Shown here: positions 17,093 through 25,147 of the stretch, in pieces | Numbering within the stretch: position 1 is the first letter of the stretch | How the letters are laid out: every line of letters starts with the position of its first letter | The notes under the pieces: model-generated | Seen by the model: the letters and a program-made list of their open reading frames with translations, nothing else | What the model was told of the DNA's origin: nothing | The model's database searches: none | Source of the DNA: Bacteroidaceae bacterium | GTDB taxonomy: Bacteria > Bacteroidota > Bacteroidia > Bacteroidales > Bacteroidaceae | Direction: 5' to 3' | DNA length: 36,643 nucleotides | Assembly (NCBI GenBank): GCA_902362595.1 | Contig: CABIXF010000039.1 | Location: 1-36,643, forward strand | Program-made: the position numbers and the translations under genes

Positions 17093-17181
17093 ATCCCTCA
17101 ACTCCCCCAAAGTTTTACCTGAAAACCGATTGTATCCTCTCAAAAAAACATGAGAGAAAAACGTTTTTTTGACAACTCCAG

Positions 17182-17212
17182 TTTGCAATATAATGAAGTA
17201 TTCGTATATTTG
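17182..17212 (+). promoter_or_regulatory. Consensus promoter of the ATPase gene
   Basis: TTTG (17182-17185), a 19-base gap and TATATTTG (17205-17212) match the Bacteroidetes consensus exactly. The start near 17219 leaves a leader of about 13 bases. This rules out upstream start codons for the ATPase gene that lie inside the promoter. Confidence 0.85.
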
Positions 17213-17231
17213 CAGCGTAGAAACAGAATTC

Positions 17232-18410
17232 ATGGAAGCATTTTACAGAACACACAGCTATTTGGTGGAACATACCAATGCCCCTGTCCGCCGTGACCTT
17301 ATGGATGAGATTGACTGGAACGACCGACTGATAGGTATCAAGGGAACAAGGGGAGTAGGAAAAACCACCTTTCTTTTACAATATGCAAAAGAAAAATTCG
17401 GGACAAACCGTTCCTGCCTGTTCGTAAACATGAATAATTTCTATTTTTCCAAATACAGTCTGGTAGATTTCGCTGGAGAGTTTGTGAAACGGGGAGGAAA
17501 AGTCCTGCTCATCGATCAGGTCTTTAAACTTCCAGACTGGAGTCACGATTTGCGTACGTGTTATGAACAGTATCCGCAACTCAAGATTGTATTTACCGGT
17601 TCTTCCGTCATGCGACTGAAAGACGAAAATCCGGAATTGAACGGAATCGTCAAATCCTACAACCTGAGAGGATTTTCTTTTCGCGAATTTCTGAACCTGC
17701 AGACGGGGAATCATTTTTCTTCCTATACCCTGGAGGAAATCCTGCACAACCACGAGCACATCGTGAAAACCATTTTGCCTCACATCAATCCGCTCAACTA
17801 TTTCCAGGACTACATTCATCATGGTTTCTACCCCTTCTTCCTGGAGAAAAGGAACTTCTCGGAGAATCTGCTGAAAACCATGAACATGATGATTGAAGTA
17901 GATATTCTATTGATTAAACAAATTGAACTGAAATATCTGTCCAAAATCAAAAAATTACTATATTTGCTAGCAGTAGACGGACCGGTTGCACCGAATGTCA
18001 GCCAACTGGCCAGCGAGATACAAACCTCGCGTGCTACGGTCATGAACTACATTAAATACCTGGCAGATTCGAGACTCATCAACATGGTTTACCCCAAAGG
18101 GGAAAACTTCCCCAAAAAGCCGGCTAAAATCATGATGCACAACACGAACCTGATGTACAGTATCTATCCGGTAAAGGTAGAAGAGCAGGATGTACTGGAA
18201 ACTTTCTTTGTCAACACGCTGTGGAAAGACCATAAAGTGAACAAAGGAGAAAAAGGTACCTCTTTTTTGGTTGACAATACACTCCACTTCCGGATTTGTG
18301 CAGAAGGATGCAAATGCAAGAGCAACCCGAACATTTATTATGCCATGCACAAAATGGAAATAGGACACGGCGACCAGATACCCTTGTGGCTATTTGGCTT
18401 TTTATACTGA
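17232..18410 (+). CDS. AAA-type ATPase with altered Walker B (DUF4143-like family)
   Basis: The protein has 392 residues from the ATG at 17232, which is the first usable start after the consensus promoter. Walker A is GTRGVGKT (residues 38-45). Walker B is KVLLIDQVFK, where Asp95 is followed by Gln96; relatives in the ATPase/DUF4143 group normally have IDEVHK, with Glu as the catalytic base. Sensor 1 is KIVFTGSSVMRL. A winged-helix-like part follows (VSQLASEIQTSRATVMNYIKYL, about residues 275-300). The C-terminal part has a Cys cluster (CAEGCKC) in the place where relatives carry a nuclease-like domain. The cellular role of the family is unknown. It is followed 42 bases later by the PFOR gene. 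Confidence 0.8.
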   Translation: MEAFYRTHSYLVEHTNAPVRRDLMDEIDWNDRLIGIKGTRGVGKTTFLLQYAKEKFGTNRSCLFVNMNNFYFSKYSLVDFAGEFVKRGGKVLLIDQVFKLPDWSHDLRTCYEQYPQLKIVFTGSSVMRLKDENPELNGIVKSYNLRGFSFREFLNLQTGNHFSSYTLEEILHNHEHIVKTILPHINPLNYFQDYIHHGFYPFFLEKRNFSENLLKTMNMMIEVDILLIKQIELKYLSKIKKLLYLLAVDGPVAPNVSQLASEIQTSRATVMNYIKYLADSRLINMVYPKGENFPKKPAKIMMHNTNLMYSIYPVKVEEQDVLETFFVNTLWKDHKVNKGEKGTSFLVDNTLHFRICAEGCKCKSNPNIYYAMHKMEIGHGDQIPLWLFGFLY

Positions 18411-18452
18411 TAACAACATGATTGTATTACTCAATATTTAATTAGTAATTGT

Positions 18453-21400
18453 ATGACTAAACAAAAAAAATTCATCACTTGTGATGGTAACGAAGCTGCT
18501 GCTCATATTTCGTACATGTTTACGGAAGTAGCTGCTATCTACCCTATCACTCCGTCATCTACAATGGCTGAACATGTAGATGAATGGGCTGCCGCAGGTC
18601 GTAAAAACATCTTCGGCGAAACTGTATTGGTTCAGGAAATGCAATCTGAAGGTGGTGCTGCCGGTGCAGTACACGGTTCTCTTCAGGCTGGTGCATTGAC
18701 AACTACTTATACTGCTTCTCAGGGTCTTCTGCTGATGATCCCTAATATGTACAAAATCGCAGGTGAATTCTTGCCCTGCGTATTCCATGTTTCTGCACGT
18801 ACACTGGCTTCTCACGCACTGTGTATCTTCGGTGACCACCAAGATGTGATGTCTTGCCGCCAGACTGGCTTCGCTATGCTGTGCGAAGGTTCTGTACAGG
18901 AAGTTATGGATTTGGCCGGTGTAGCTCACTTGTCTACAATTAAATCACGTGTACCGTTCGTTAACTTCTTCGACGGTTTCCGTACTTCTCACGAAATCCA
19001 GAAGATTGAAAAACTGGACAACGAAGACTTGGCTCCGCTTATCGACCAGAAAGCTTTGGCTGAATTCCGTGAACGCGCACTTAGCCCTAACAAACCGGTT
19101 GCTCGCGGTATGGCTGAAAACCCGGATCACTTCTTCCAGCACAGAGAATCAGGCAATCCGTTCTATGATGCAGTTCCTGCAATCGTAGAAGAATATATGA
19201 ATGAAATCAACAAGATTACAGGACGTAACTACGGTCTGTTCGACTATTATGGTGCAGAAGATGCAGAAAACATCATCATCGCCATGGGTTCTGTAACAGA
19301 AGCTACTCGTGAAGCTATCGACTACCTGACTGCTCAGGGCAAGAAAGTGGGTTTGGTGGCTGTTCACTTGTATCGTCCGTTCTCAGCTAAGCACTTCCTG
19401 GCTAAGGTGCCTAAGACTGTAAAACGTATCGCTGTACTTGACCGTACAAAAGAACCGGGTGCAAACGGCGAACCGTTGTATCTGGATGTAAAAGACGTAT
19501 TCTACGGACAGGAAAACGCTCCGTTGATCGTAGGCGGCCGTTACGGTCTGGGTTCAAAGGATACTACTCCGGCTCAGATTCTGTCAGTATACGAAAACCT
19601 GGAACTCCCGATGCCGAAAGACCACTTCACTATCGGTATTGTGGATGACGTGACTTTCACTTCTCTGCCTCAGAAAGAAGAAATCGCTCTCGGTGCAGAA
19701 GGCGTATTCGAAGCTAAGTTCTATGGTTTGGGTGCTGATGGTACTGTAGGTGCTAACAAGAACTCTGTAAAAATCATCGGTGACAACACTGATAAATACT
19801 GCCAGGCTTACTTCTCTTACGACTCTAAGAAATCTGGTGGTTTCACTTGCTCTCACCTGCGTTTCGGTAATCACCCGATTCACTCTACTTACCTGGTAAC
19901 TACTCCGAACTTCGTTGCTTGCCACGTTCAGGCTTACCTGCACATGTACGATGTAACTCGTGGTCTGCGCAAGAACGGTACTTTCCTGTTGAACACTATC
20001 TGGGAAGGTGAAGAACTGGCTAAGAACCTGCCGAACAAGGTGAAGAAATATTTCGCAGAAAACAACATCACTGTTTACTATATCAACGCTACTCAGATTG
20101 CTCAGGAAATCGGTTTGGGCAACCGTACCAACACTATCCTGCAGTCTGCATTCTTCCGTATCACAGGCGTTATCCCTGTAGACTTGGCGGTTGAACAGAT
20201 GAAGAAATTCATCGTGAAGTCTTACGGTAAGAAGGGTGAAGACGTAGTCAACAAGAACTATGCTGCCGTTGACCGTGGTGGTGAATACAAACAGCTGACT
20301 GTAGACCCGGCTTGGGCTAACCTGGAAGTAGAAGGCGCTGCTGCCAACAACGATCCTGCATTCATCAACGAAGTAGTTCGTCCGATCAACGCTCAGGATG
20401 GTGACTTGCTGCCGGTATCTGCATTCAAGGGCATCGAAGACGGTACATGGCATCAGGGAACAGCTAAATACGAAAAACGTGGTGTAGCTGCATTCGTTCC
20501 AGAATGGAATCCTGAAAACTGTATCCAGTGTAACAAGTGTGCATACGTTTGTCCTCACGCTGCTATCCGTCCGTTCGTTCTCGATGCAGAAGAACAGAAG
20601 GGTGCAAACTTCCCGATGTTGAAGGCTGTCGGCAAACAGTTCGACGGTATGACATTCCGCGTACAGGTAGATGTACTCGACTGTCTGGGTTGCGGTAACT
20701 GTGCCGATGTATGTCCGGGTAACCCGAAGAAGGGTGGCAAGGCTTTGACAATGAAACATCTGGAAAGCCAGCTGCCTGAAGCTGCCAATTGGACTTACTG
20801 TGCTGAAAACGTGAAGTCTAAACAGCACTTGGTAGACATCAAAGCTAACGTGAAGAACTCTCAGTTCGCTACTCCGTTGTTCGAGTTCTCAGGAGCTTGC
20901 TCTGGTTGTGGTGAAACTCCGTACGTGAAACTGATTTCTCAGTTGTTCGGTGACCGTGAAATGGTAGCCAACGCTACGGGATGTTCTTCTATCTACTCTG
21001 GTTCTGTTCCTTCAACTCCGTACACTACCAACGAAAAGGGTCAGGGTCCTGCTTGGGCTAACTCATTGTTCGAAGACTTCTGCGAATTCGGTTTGGGTAT
21101 GGAATTGGCTAACAAGAAGCTGCGTAACCGCATCGAAGACGCGATGAAAGCTGCAATCGCTGCTGAAGGTACTCCGGCTGAATACAAGGAAGCATTCCAG
21201 GAATGGATTGATGGTCGCAACGATGCAGACAAGAGTAAAGCTGCAGCTGAAAAGATCATCCCGATGGTAGAAGCTGCAAAAGATAAATGTGGCTACTGCG
21301 CTACTATCGCTGAATTCAAAGACTACCTGATCAAACGTTCACAGTGGATTATCGGTGGTGATGGTGCTTCTTACGATATCGGTTACGGAGGTTTGGATCA

Positions 21401-22010
21401 CGTCATCGCTTCTGGCGAAGATGTAAACATCCTCGTACTGGATACAGAAGTTTACTCTAACACAGGTGGTCAGTCTTCTAAGGCTACTCCGCTGGGTGCT
21501 ATCGCTAAATTTGCTGCTTCTGGTAAGCGTGTACGTAAGAAAGACCTGGGTCTGATTGCCACTACTTACGGTTATGTATACGTAGCTCAGATTGCAATGG
21601 GTGCTGACCAGGCTCAGACTTTGAAAGCTATCCGCGAAGCTGAAGCATATCCTGGACCGTCATTGGTTATCGCATACGCTCCATGTATCAACCACGGTTT
21701 GAAAGCCGGTATGGGTAAATCTCAGGCTGAAGAAGCTAAGGCTGTAGAATGTGGTTACTGGCACTTGTGGCGTTTCAACCCGACATTGGAAGACGAAGGT
21801 AAGAACCCGTTCTCACTCGACTCTAAAGAACCGGCTTGGGACAAATTCCAGGATTACCTGAAGGGCGAAGTTCGTTTTGCATCTGTAATGAAACAGTATC
21901 CGTCTGAAGCAGCTGACTTGTTCGACGCTTGCGAGAAGATGGCTAAGAAACGTTACGATTCATACAAACGTATGGCTGCAATGGACTGGAGCGAAGAAAA
22001 AGCTGAATAA
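18453..22010 (+). CDS. nifJ: Pyruvate:ferredoxin (flavodoxin) oxidoreductase
   Basis: PFOR oxidises pyruvate with CoA to acetyl-CoA and CO2, reducing ferredoxin or flavodoxin; it is central to anaerobic fermentation. The single-chain 1185-residue form carries all domains in order: N-terminal TPP-contact domain (YPITPSSTMAEHVDEWAA), CoA-binding domain, two ferredoxin-type 4Fe-4S motifs (CIQCNKCAYVCP near 690 and CLGCGNCADVCPGNP near 743), the proximal cluster CSGCGETPY near 815, and the TPP/Mg motif GDGASYDIGYGG near 968 with SNTGGQSSKATPLG. Codon choice is markedly skewed to GCT, ACT, TCT, TTC and AAC compared with neighbours, as in very highly expressed genes. No clear promoter is visible in the 42 bases upstream. 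Confidence 0.96.
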   Translation: MTKQKKFITCDGNEAAAHISYMFTEVAAIYPITPSSTMAEHVDEWAAAGRKNIFGETVLVQEMQSEGGAAGAVHGSLQAGALTTTYTASQGLLLMIPNMYKIAGEFLPCVFHVSARTLASHALCIFGDHQDVMSCRQTGFAMLCEGSVQEVMDLAGVAHLSTIKSRVPFVNFFDGFRTSHEIQKIEKLDNEDLAPLIDQKALAEFRERALSPNKPVARGMAENPDHFFQHRESGNPFYDAVPAIVEEYMNEINKITGRNYGLFDYYGAEDAENIIIAMGSVTEATREAIDYLTAQGKKVGLVAVHLYRPFSAKHFLAKVPKTVKRIAVLDRTKEPGANGEPLYLDVKDVFYGQENAPLIVGGRYGLGSKDTTPAQILSVYENLELPMPKDHFTIGIVDDVTFTSLPQKEEIALGAEGVFEAKFYGLGADGTVGANKNSVKIIGDNTDKYCQAYFSYDSKKSGGFTCSHLRFGNHPIHSTYLVTTPNFVACHVQAYLHMYDVTRGLRKNGTFLLNTIWEGEELAKNLPNKVKKYFAENNITVYYINATQIAQEIGLGNRTNTILQSAFFRITGVIPVDLAVEQMKKFIVKSYGKKGEDVVNKNYAAVDRGGEYKQLTVDPAWANLEVEGAAANNDPAFINEVVRPINAQDGDLLPVSAFKGIEDGTWHQGTAKYEKRGVAAFVPEWNPENCIQCNKCAYVCPHAAIRPFVLDAEEQKGANFPMLKAVGKQFDGMTFRVQVDVLDCLGCGNCADVCPGNPKKGGKALTMKHLESQLPEAANWTYCAENVKSKQHLVDIKANVKNSQFATPLFEFSGACSGCGETPYVKLISQLFGDREMVANATGCSSIYSGSVPSTPYTTNEKGQGPAWANSLFEDFCEFGLGMELANKKLRNRIEDAMKAAIAAEGTPAEYKEAFQEWIDGRNDADKSKAAAEKIIPMVEAAKDKCGYCATIAEFKDYLIKRSQWIIGGDGASYDIGYGGLDHVIASGEDVNILVLDTEVYSNTGGQSSKATPLGAIAKFAASGKRVRKKDLGLIATTYGYVYVAQIAMGADQAQTLKAIREAEAYPGPSLVIAYAPCINHGLKAGMGKSQAEEAKAVECGYWHLWRFNPTLEDEGKNPFSLDSKEPAWDKFQDYLKGEVRFASVMKQYPSEAADLFDACEKMAKKRYDSYKRMAAMDWSEEKAE

Positions 22011-22038
22011 ATTATAATCTTGCTTTTTTAATAATAGA

Positions 22039-22076
22039 AAAGACGGCTGCCTGCATAAGGTGGCCGTTCTTTTTTT
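22039..22076 (+). terminator. Rho-independent terminator after PFOR
   Basis: AAGACGGC...CCT pairs with AGG...GCCGTTCTT around GCATA and is followed by a T-run to 22076. Confidence 0.85.
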
Positions 22077-22139
22077 AATCCTCCTGCCACAGAAAATGTT
22101 TTTAACTAAAAAAGGAATCAGACAATAACAAATATTCCT

Positions 22140-22147
22140 TAAGTTTG
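22140..22147 (+). promoter_or_regulatory. -7 element for the YfcE-type gene
   Basis: TAAGTTTG matches the TAnnTTTG consensus and lies 33 bases before the ATG at 22181. No good TTTG is found 19-21 bases further upstream, so the call is tentative. Confidence 0.4.
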
Positions 22148-22180
22148 CTGAAAGAATTCACATTAACAAACAAAGTATTT

Positions 22181-22720
22181 ATGAGATATTTAATTGTATC
22201 CGACATACATGGCTCATTACCAGCATTGGAACAAGTATTGGCCTTTTACAAGGAACACCATTACGACATGCTCTGCATTTTGGGAGATATTCTGAATTAC
22301 GGTCCCCGCAACGGACTACCGGAAGGACTGAACCCCAAAGCAATTGCAGAAAAATTGAACGAGATGGCCTCCGAAATCATTGCCATACGCGGCAATTGCG
22401 ATTCAGAAGTTGACCAGATGCTGCTGGATTTTCCTATCCTGTCGGATTATGCACTGATTGTGGATGAAGGAAAGAAACTGTTCCTTACTCACGGACACAT
22501 TTATAACGAAGAAAAACGCCCCAAAGGCAAACAAGACATTCTGTTCTACGGACATACACACTTGTGGAAACTTGAACAGACAAACGAAGGTATTGTGTGC
22601 AATACAGGCTCCATCACCTTCCCTAAGGGTGGAAACGTACCCACGTTTGCAACCTATGCCAACGGCAAAATCACCCTCCACCACCTGAATGGAGAAATTC
22701 TAAAAGAACTGACTGCTTGA
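22181..22720 (+). CDS. yfcE: YfcE-type metallophosphoesterase
   Basis: This 179-residue protein matches the small YfcE/MJ0936 phosphodiesterase family in length and motifs: SDIHGS (Asp8, His10), GDILNYG, GNCD, THGH and GHTH, which together bind two metal ions. Members hydrolyse phosphodiester bonds in test substrates; the natural substrate is not established. I use the ATG at 22181 because the protein then begins MRYLIVSDIHG, as in relatives; the TTG 36 bases upstream lies within the likely promoter. It stands alone between two terminators. Confidence 0.9.
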   Translation: MRYLIVSDIHGSLPALEQVLAFYKEHHYDMLCILGDILNYGPRNGLPEGLNPKAIAEKLNEMASEIIAIRGNCDSEVDQMLLDFPILSDYALIVDEGKKLFLTHGHIYNEEKRPKGKQDILFYGHTHLWKLEQTNEGIVCNTGSITFPKGGNVPTFATYANGKITLHHLNGEILKELTA

Positions 22721-22732
22721 AAAAAGCATAAG

Positions 22733-22800
22733 AAAAAGGCTGCCCTCAATCGTAATTCAACCTCACTATACACTACGATTCAGGAGCAGCCTTTATTTTT
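22733..22800. terminator. Bidirectional terminator between the yfcE and DUF5723 genes
   Basis: AAAGGCTGC...AATCGTA pairs with TACGATT...GCAGCCTTT. A T-rich run follows on the plus strand (ATTTTT), and on the minus strand the stem is followed by TTCTTATG after the paired T bases. It suits the two convergent genes. Confidence 0.8.
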
Positions 22801-22833
22801 CGACTTATAAAAGTAATAGATATAGAACTTTGA

Positions 22834-24243
22834 TTAATTTTCAGAGGATGCACTCGGCTTTCCACCCAACGGGAGAGAAATGCCGACAAAACCATTCACA
22901 GTCTTTGAATTGCGTCCCAAGAACATATAGTCAGTACCGACAAACAACGGTCCAAGTTTCACAGCTACTCCTATTGATTTTCCAGAAGCCAAAATTGGAG
23001 AATAACTAATGGCCGCATTCAACCAGTTTGCCGGACGCAACGTAGCAGAGAAGGTAAGTTCATTCAATGTCTTAGGCTCTACAAAACGTGCCGTATACAT
23101 TGCTCCCACACTCAACTTATTATTGAGCAAACCATATTCGCCAGCTATCAGGACAGTGGAATACAAACGGGTCTTATTCTTCACATTCTCAGTTGAACCC
23201 TTCTTGAAGTCGAAACGTTCCACAGACAAGAAGTCACCTCCAATGTATCTGTCGTAGTTATTCTCATCAATGGTCACATTCTCATTGCCTGTCGCAGTAG
23301 CTACTGTTGTTTCACTTTCTTTCCAGTTCAAGAACCCTAAATCAAGCACAGAAGCAGATACCGTCAAGTTATCCCATATTTTATAGCTTGCACCCAAATC
23401 GATACCAAAACCGGTTCCAGAGATACCCATGTCTTCCAGCTTCATGTCGAATTTATTAATCTTGCCATCTTCATTGAAAGTCATACCGCCACCTTTCAAA
23501 GTAGTAAGCACATTGGCATCTGCGGTATAAGAGTATCCTTTTCCATACCAGTCAGACGGAGATACTTCACCACCTGTCGCATTCAGGTTTGGCAAATCCA
23601 AATCTACATTAAACTTATTAATATTTACCTCTGCACGAGCCAATCCCAACAACACTTTCACACGGGCACCGACAGTCAATTTTTCTGTGATACGACGAGA
23701 ATATCCCAATCCTACTTCCGCATAAGCTTTCACATTGACCGACTGATTCGACAAATCATAGTTTGCAGTTGTACCAGCCATGTCTTCAAGAGCAAATCCT
23801 TTCATGTTACGCATCATAGAGAACATATCCTTCGCCAGTGAAGCGCCGATATCCGTACGCAATCCAACATTGAAAGTCCAGAAGCCTTTACCTCTATACC
23901 AACCGAATGACAAGATATCCGTATTCAAGTTTACGTTCAGACGGTTATCAGACTGCAAAAGTTTGTCAAAAAGTTTATCATTGGAATACAAGCTGTTTTT
24001 TGAGTCCAGCACATCAATAATATCACTTGTTCCCAGTACATTAGAAGAAGCTGATACATTCAGAGAACCAATCACTGGAATATTAAAATACCCCCTTGTA
24101 GGCTGCAAACCCGGGTTCAATTGCAAACGTGCACTTGTGCCTTCCATAAAATAAGAAGAACGCAAATATTGAGCCTGTGCAGTTCCCCCCAATACAAACA
24201 TGCCTCCCAACAGAAGCAAAACTTTACATCCAAATCTTTTCAT
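22834..24243 (-). CDS. DUF5723-family outer-membrane beta-barrel protein
   Basis: The 469-residue protein has a clear signal peptide (MKRFGCKVLLLLGGMFVLGG, cleavage after about residue 24 at AQAQ). The rest is made of alternating strands with aromatic ends and many Asn/Gly/Ser residues, and the conserved start SSYFMEGTSARLQLNPGLQPTRGYFNIPVIG in pieces is typical of the DUF5723 family of Bacteroidetes. The predicted place is the outer membrane; substrate or partner is unknown. It has its own -7 element and ends at a bidirectional terminator. The two-component genes lie upstream on the same strand, 145 bases away, but a regulatory link is not shown. Confidence 0.85.
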   Translation of the reverse strand: MKRFGCKVLLLLGGMFVLGGTAQAQYLRSSYFMEGTSARLQLNPGLQPTRGYFNIPVIGSLNVSASSNVLGTSDIIDVLDSKNSLYSNDKLFDKLLQSDNRLNVNLNTDILSFGWYRGKGFWTFNVGLRTDIGASLAKDMFSMMRNMKGFALEDMAGTTANYDLSNQSVNVKAYAEVGLGYSRRITEKLTVGARVKVLLGLARAEVNINKFNVDLDLPNLNATGGEVSPSDWYGKGYSYTADANVLTTLKGGGMTFNEDGKINKFDMKLEDMGISGTGFGIDLGASYKIWDNLTVSASVLDLGFLNWKESETTVATATGNENVTIDENNYDRYIGGDFLSVERFDFKKGSTENVKNKTRLYSTVLIAGEYGLLNNKLSVGAMYTARFVEPKTLNELTFSATLRPANWLNAAISYSPILASGKSIGVAVKLGPLFVGTDYMFLGRNSKTVNGFVGISLPLGGKPSASSEN

Positions 24244-24269
24244 ACTATCTTGCTTTATTAAATTTAATG

Positions 24270-24277
24270 CAAAAATA
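24270..24277 (-). promoter_or_regulatory. -7 element of the DUF5723 gene
   Basis: The minus strand reads TATTTTTG, a full TAnnTTTG match, 27 bases upstream of the ATG. The -33 position shows only an A/T-rich stretch and no TTTG. Confidence 0.45.
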
Positions 24278-24388
24278 AGAATCTTTATATTACATAAAAA
24301 GCAAGAAGCACTACACGATACACTAAAACGAGAAAATTTACGACTAAGACATAAGATTTCGTGACTAAGCAGACAAAAAATAGTGAAA

Positions 24389-25147
24389 TTATAATTGGCA
24401 GAAACGCTCCATCATCTCTTTCCGGTACTTTTTGGACACTAAAAGTTCTTCTACATTGTTAAATGGAGGATACATGATACATTGTCCCCCCTGTACCATG
24501 AGTAAGTAGTTCATATTAATGATATACGACTGGTGAATCTGCACAAAAGCCGGATCGTAAGCGCACAAGTTTTCCGCCCTCGTATTCCGCTTCAAGGGAA
24601 TAAAAGAACCATTTGTCAAAGCCACCTCCCATATTTTCCGGTCGGACACATACCGGAAATAACCGATATCCGACACCCGAAGAACCCGCAAGTCTCCCAT
24701 CGGAGTCACGACCATAAAAGACTTTTCACCGCCTCGATTCATGTCAGACAGGAAGTTATTCGAATCCTTTTCTCCGTCTGCCGTCTGCAACCGCTCCAAA
24801 GCCACAGCCAATTCTTGGGGATCCACCGGCTTCAAAAGAAAATCAAAGGCATAATTCCGCAGCGCATCTATCAGATACTTATTGTATGCCGTATAGAAAA
24901 TAATATGCATATTCCAATTCTGCATTTCATGCACCTTGATTGCCACATCCATCCCCAGCATATCCGGAAGCTCCACATCCAGAAACAACAAGTCGGGATG
25001 CTCCTTCTCAATCAAACGGATTCCTGCCTTTCCATTCCGGGCCACCCCTTCCACTGAAATCCACTGATATTTCTTCAGCTCAAAACAAAGATTATCAATA
25101 GCTGTTTCTTCGTCATCTACGATGACGGCTCTGATCTTATCACTCAT
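24389..25147 (-). CDS. LytTR-type response regulator
   Basis: The 252-residue protein has an N-terminal receiver domain with acidic pocket VDDEE (Asp11, Asp12), phosphoacceptor Asp57 in LLFLDVELP, and the conserved Lys in FLLKPVDP. A LytTR DNA-binding domain follows from about residue 145 (VVTPMGDLRVLRVSDIGYFR, IHQSYIINMNYL). Its start overlaps the stop of the sensor gene by four bases (ATGA), so the two form one translationally coupled system. Target genes are unknown; the nearby DUF5723 gene is one possibility. Confidence 0.93.
   Translation of the reverse strand: MSDKIRAVIVDDEETAIDNLCFELKKYQWISVEGVARNGKAGIRLIEKEHPDLLFLDVELPDMLGMDVAIKVHEMQNWNMHIIFYTAYNKYLIDALRNYAFDFLLKPVDPQELAVALERLQTADGEKDSNNFLSDMNRGGEKSFMVVTPMGDLRVLRVSDIGYFRYVSDRKIWEVALTNGSFIPLKRNTRAENLCAYDPAFVQIHQSYIINMNYLLMVQGGQCIMYPPFNNVEELLVSKKYRKEMMERFCQL

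Noticed and set aside
17169..17231. A longer N-terminus for the ATPase starting at 17169
   Set aside because: These codons overlap an exact consensus promoter at 17182-17212 and precede the likely transcription start.
19584..20828. A 414-codon open frame opposite PFOR
   Set aside because: It lies wholly inside PFOR and reflects its strong codon bias; the translation is Val/Ser/Thr/Phe-rich without motifs.
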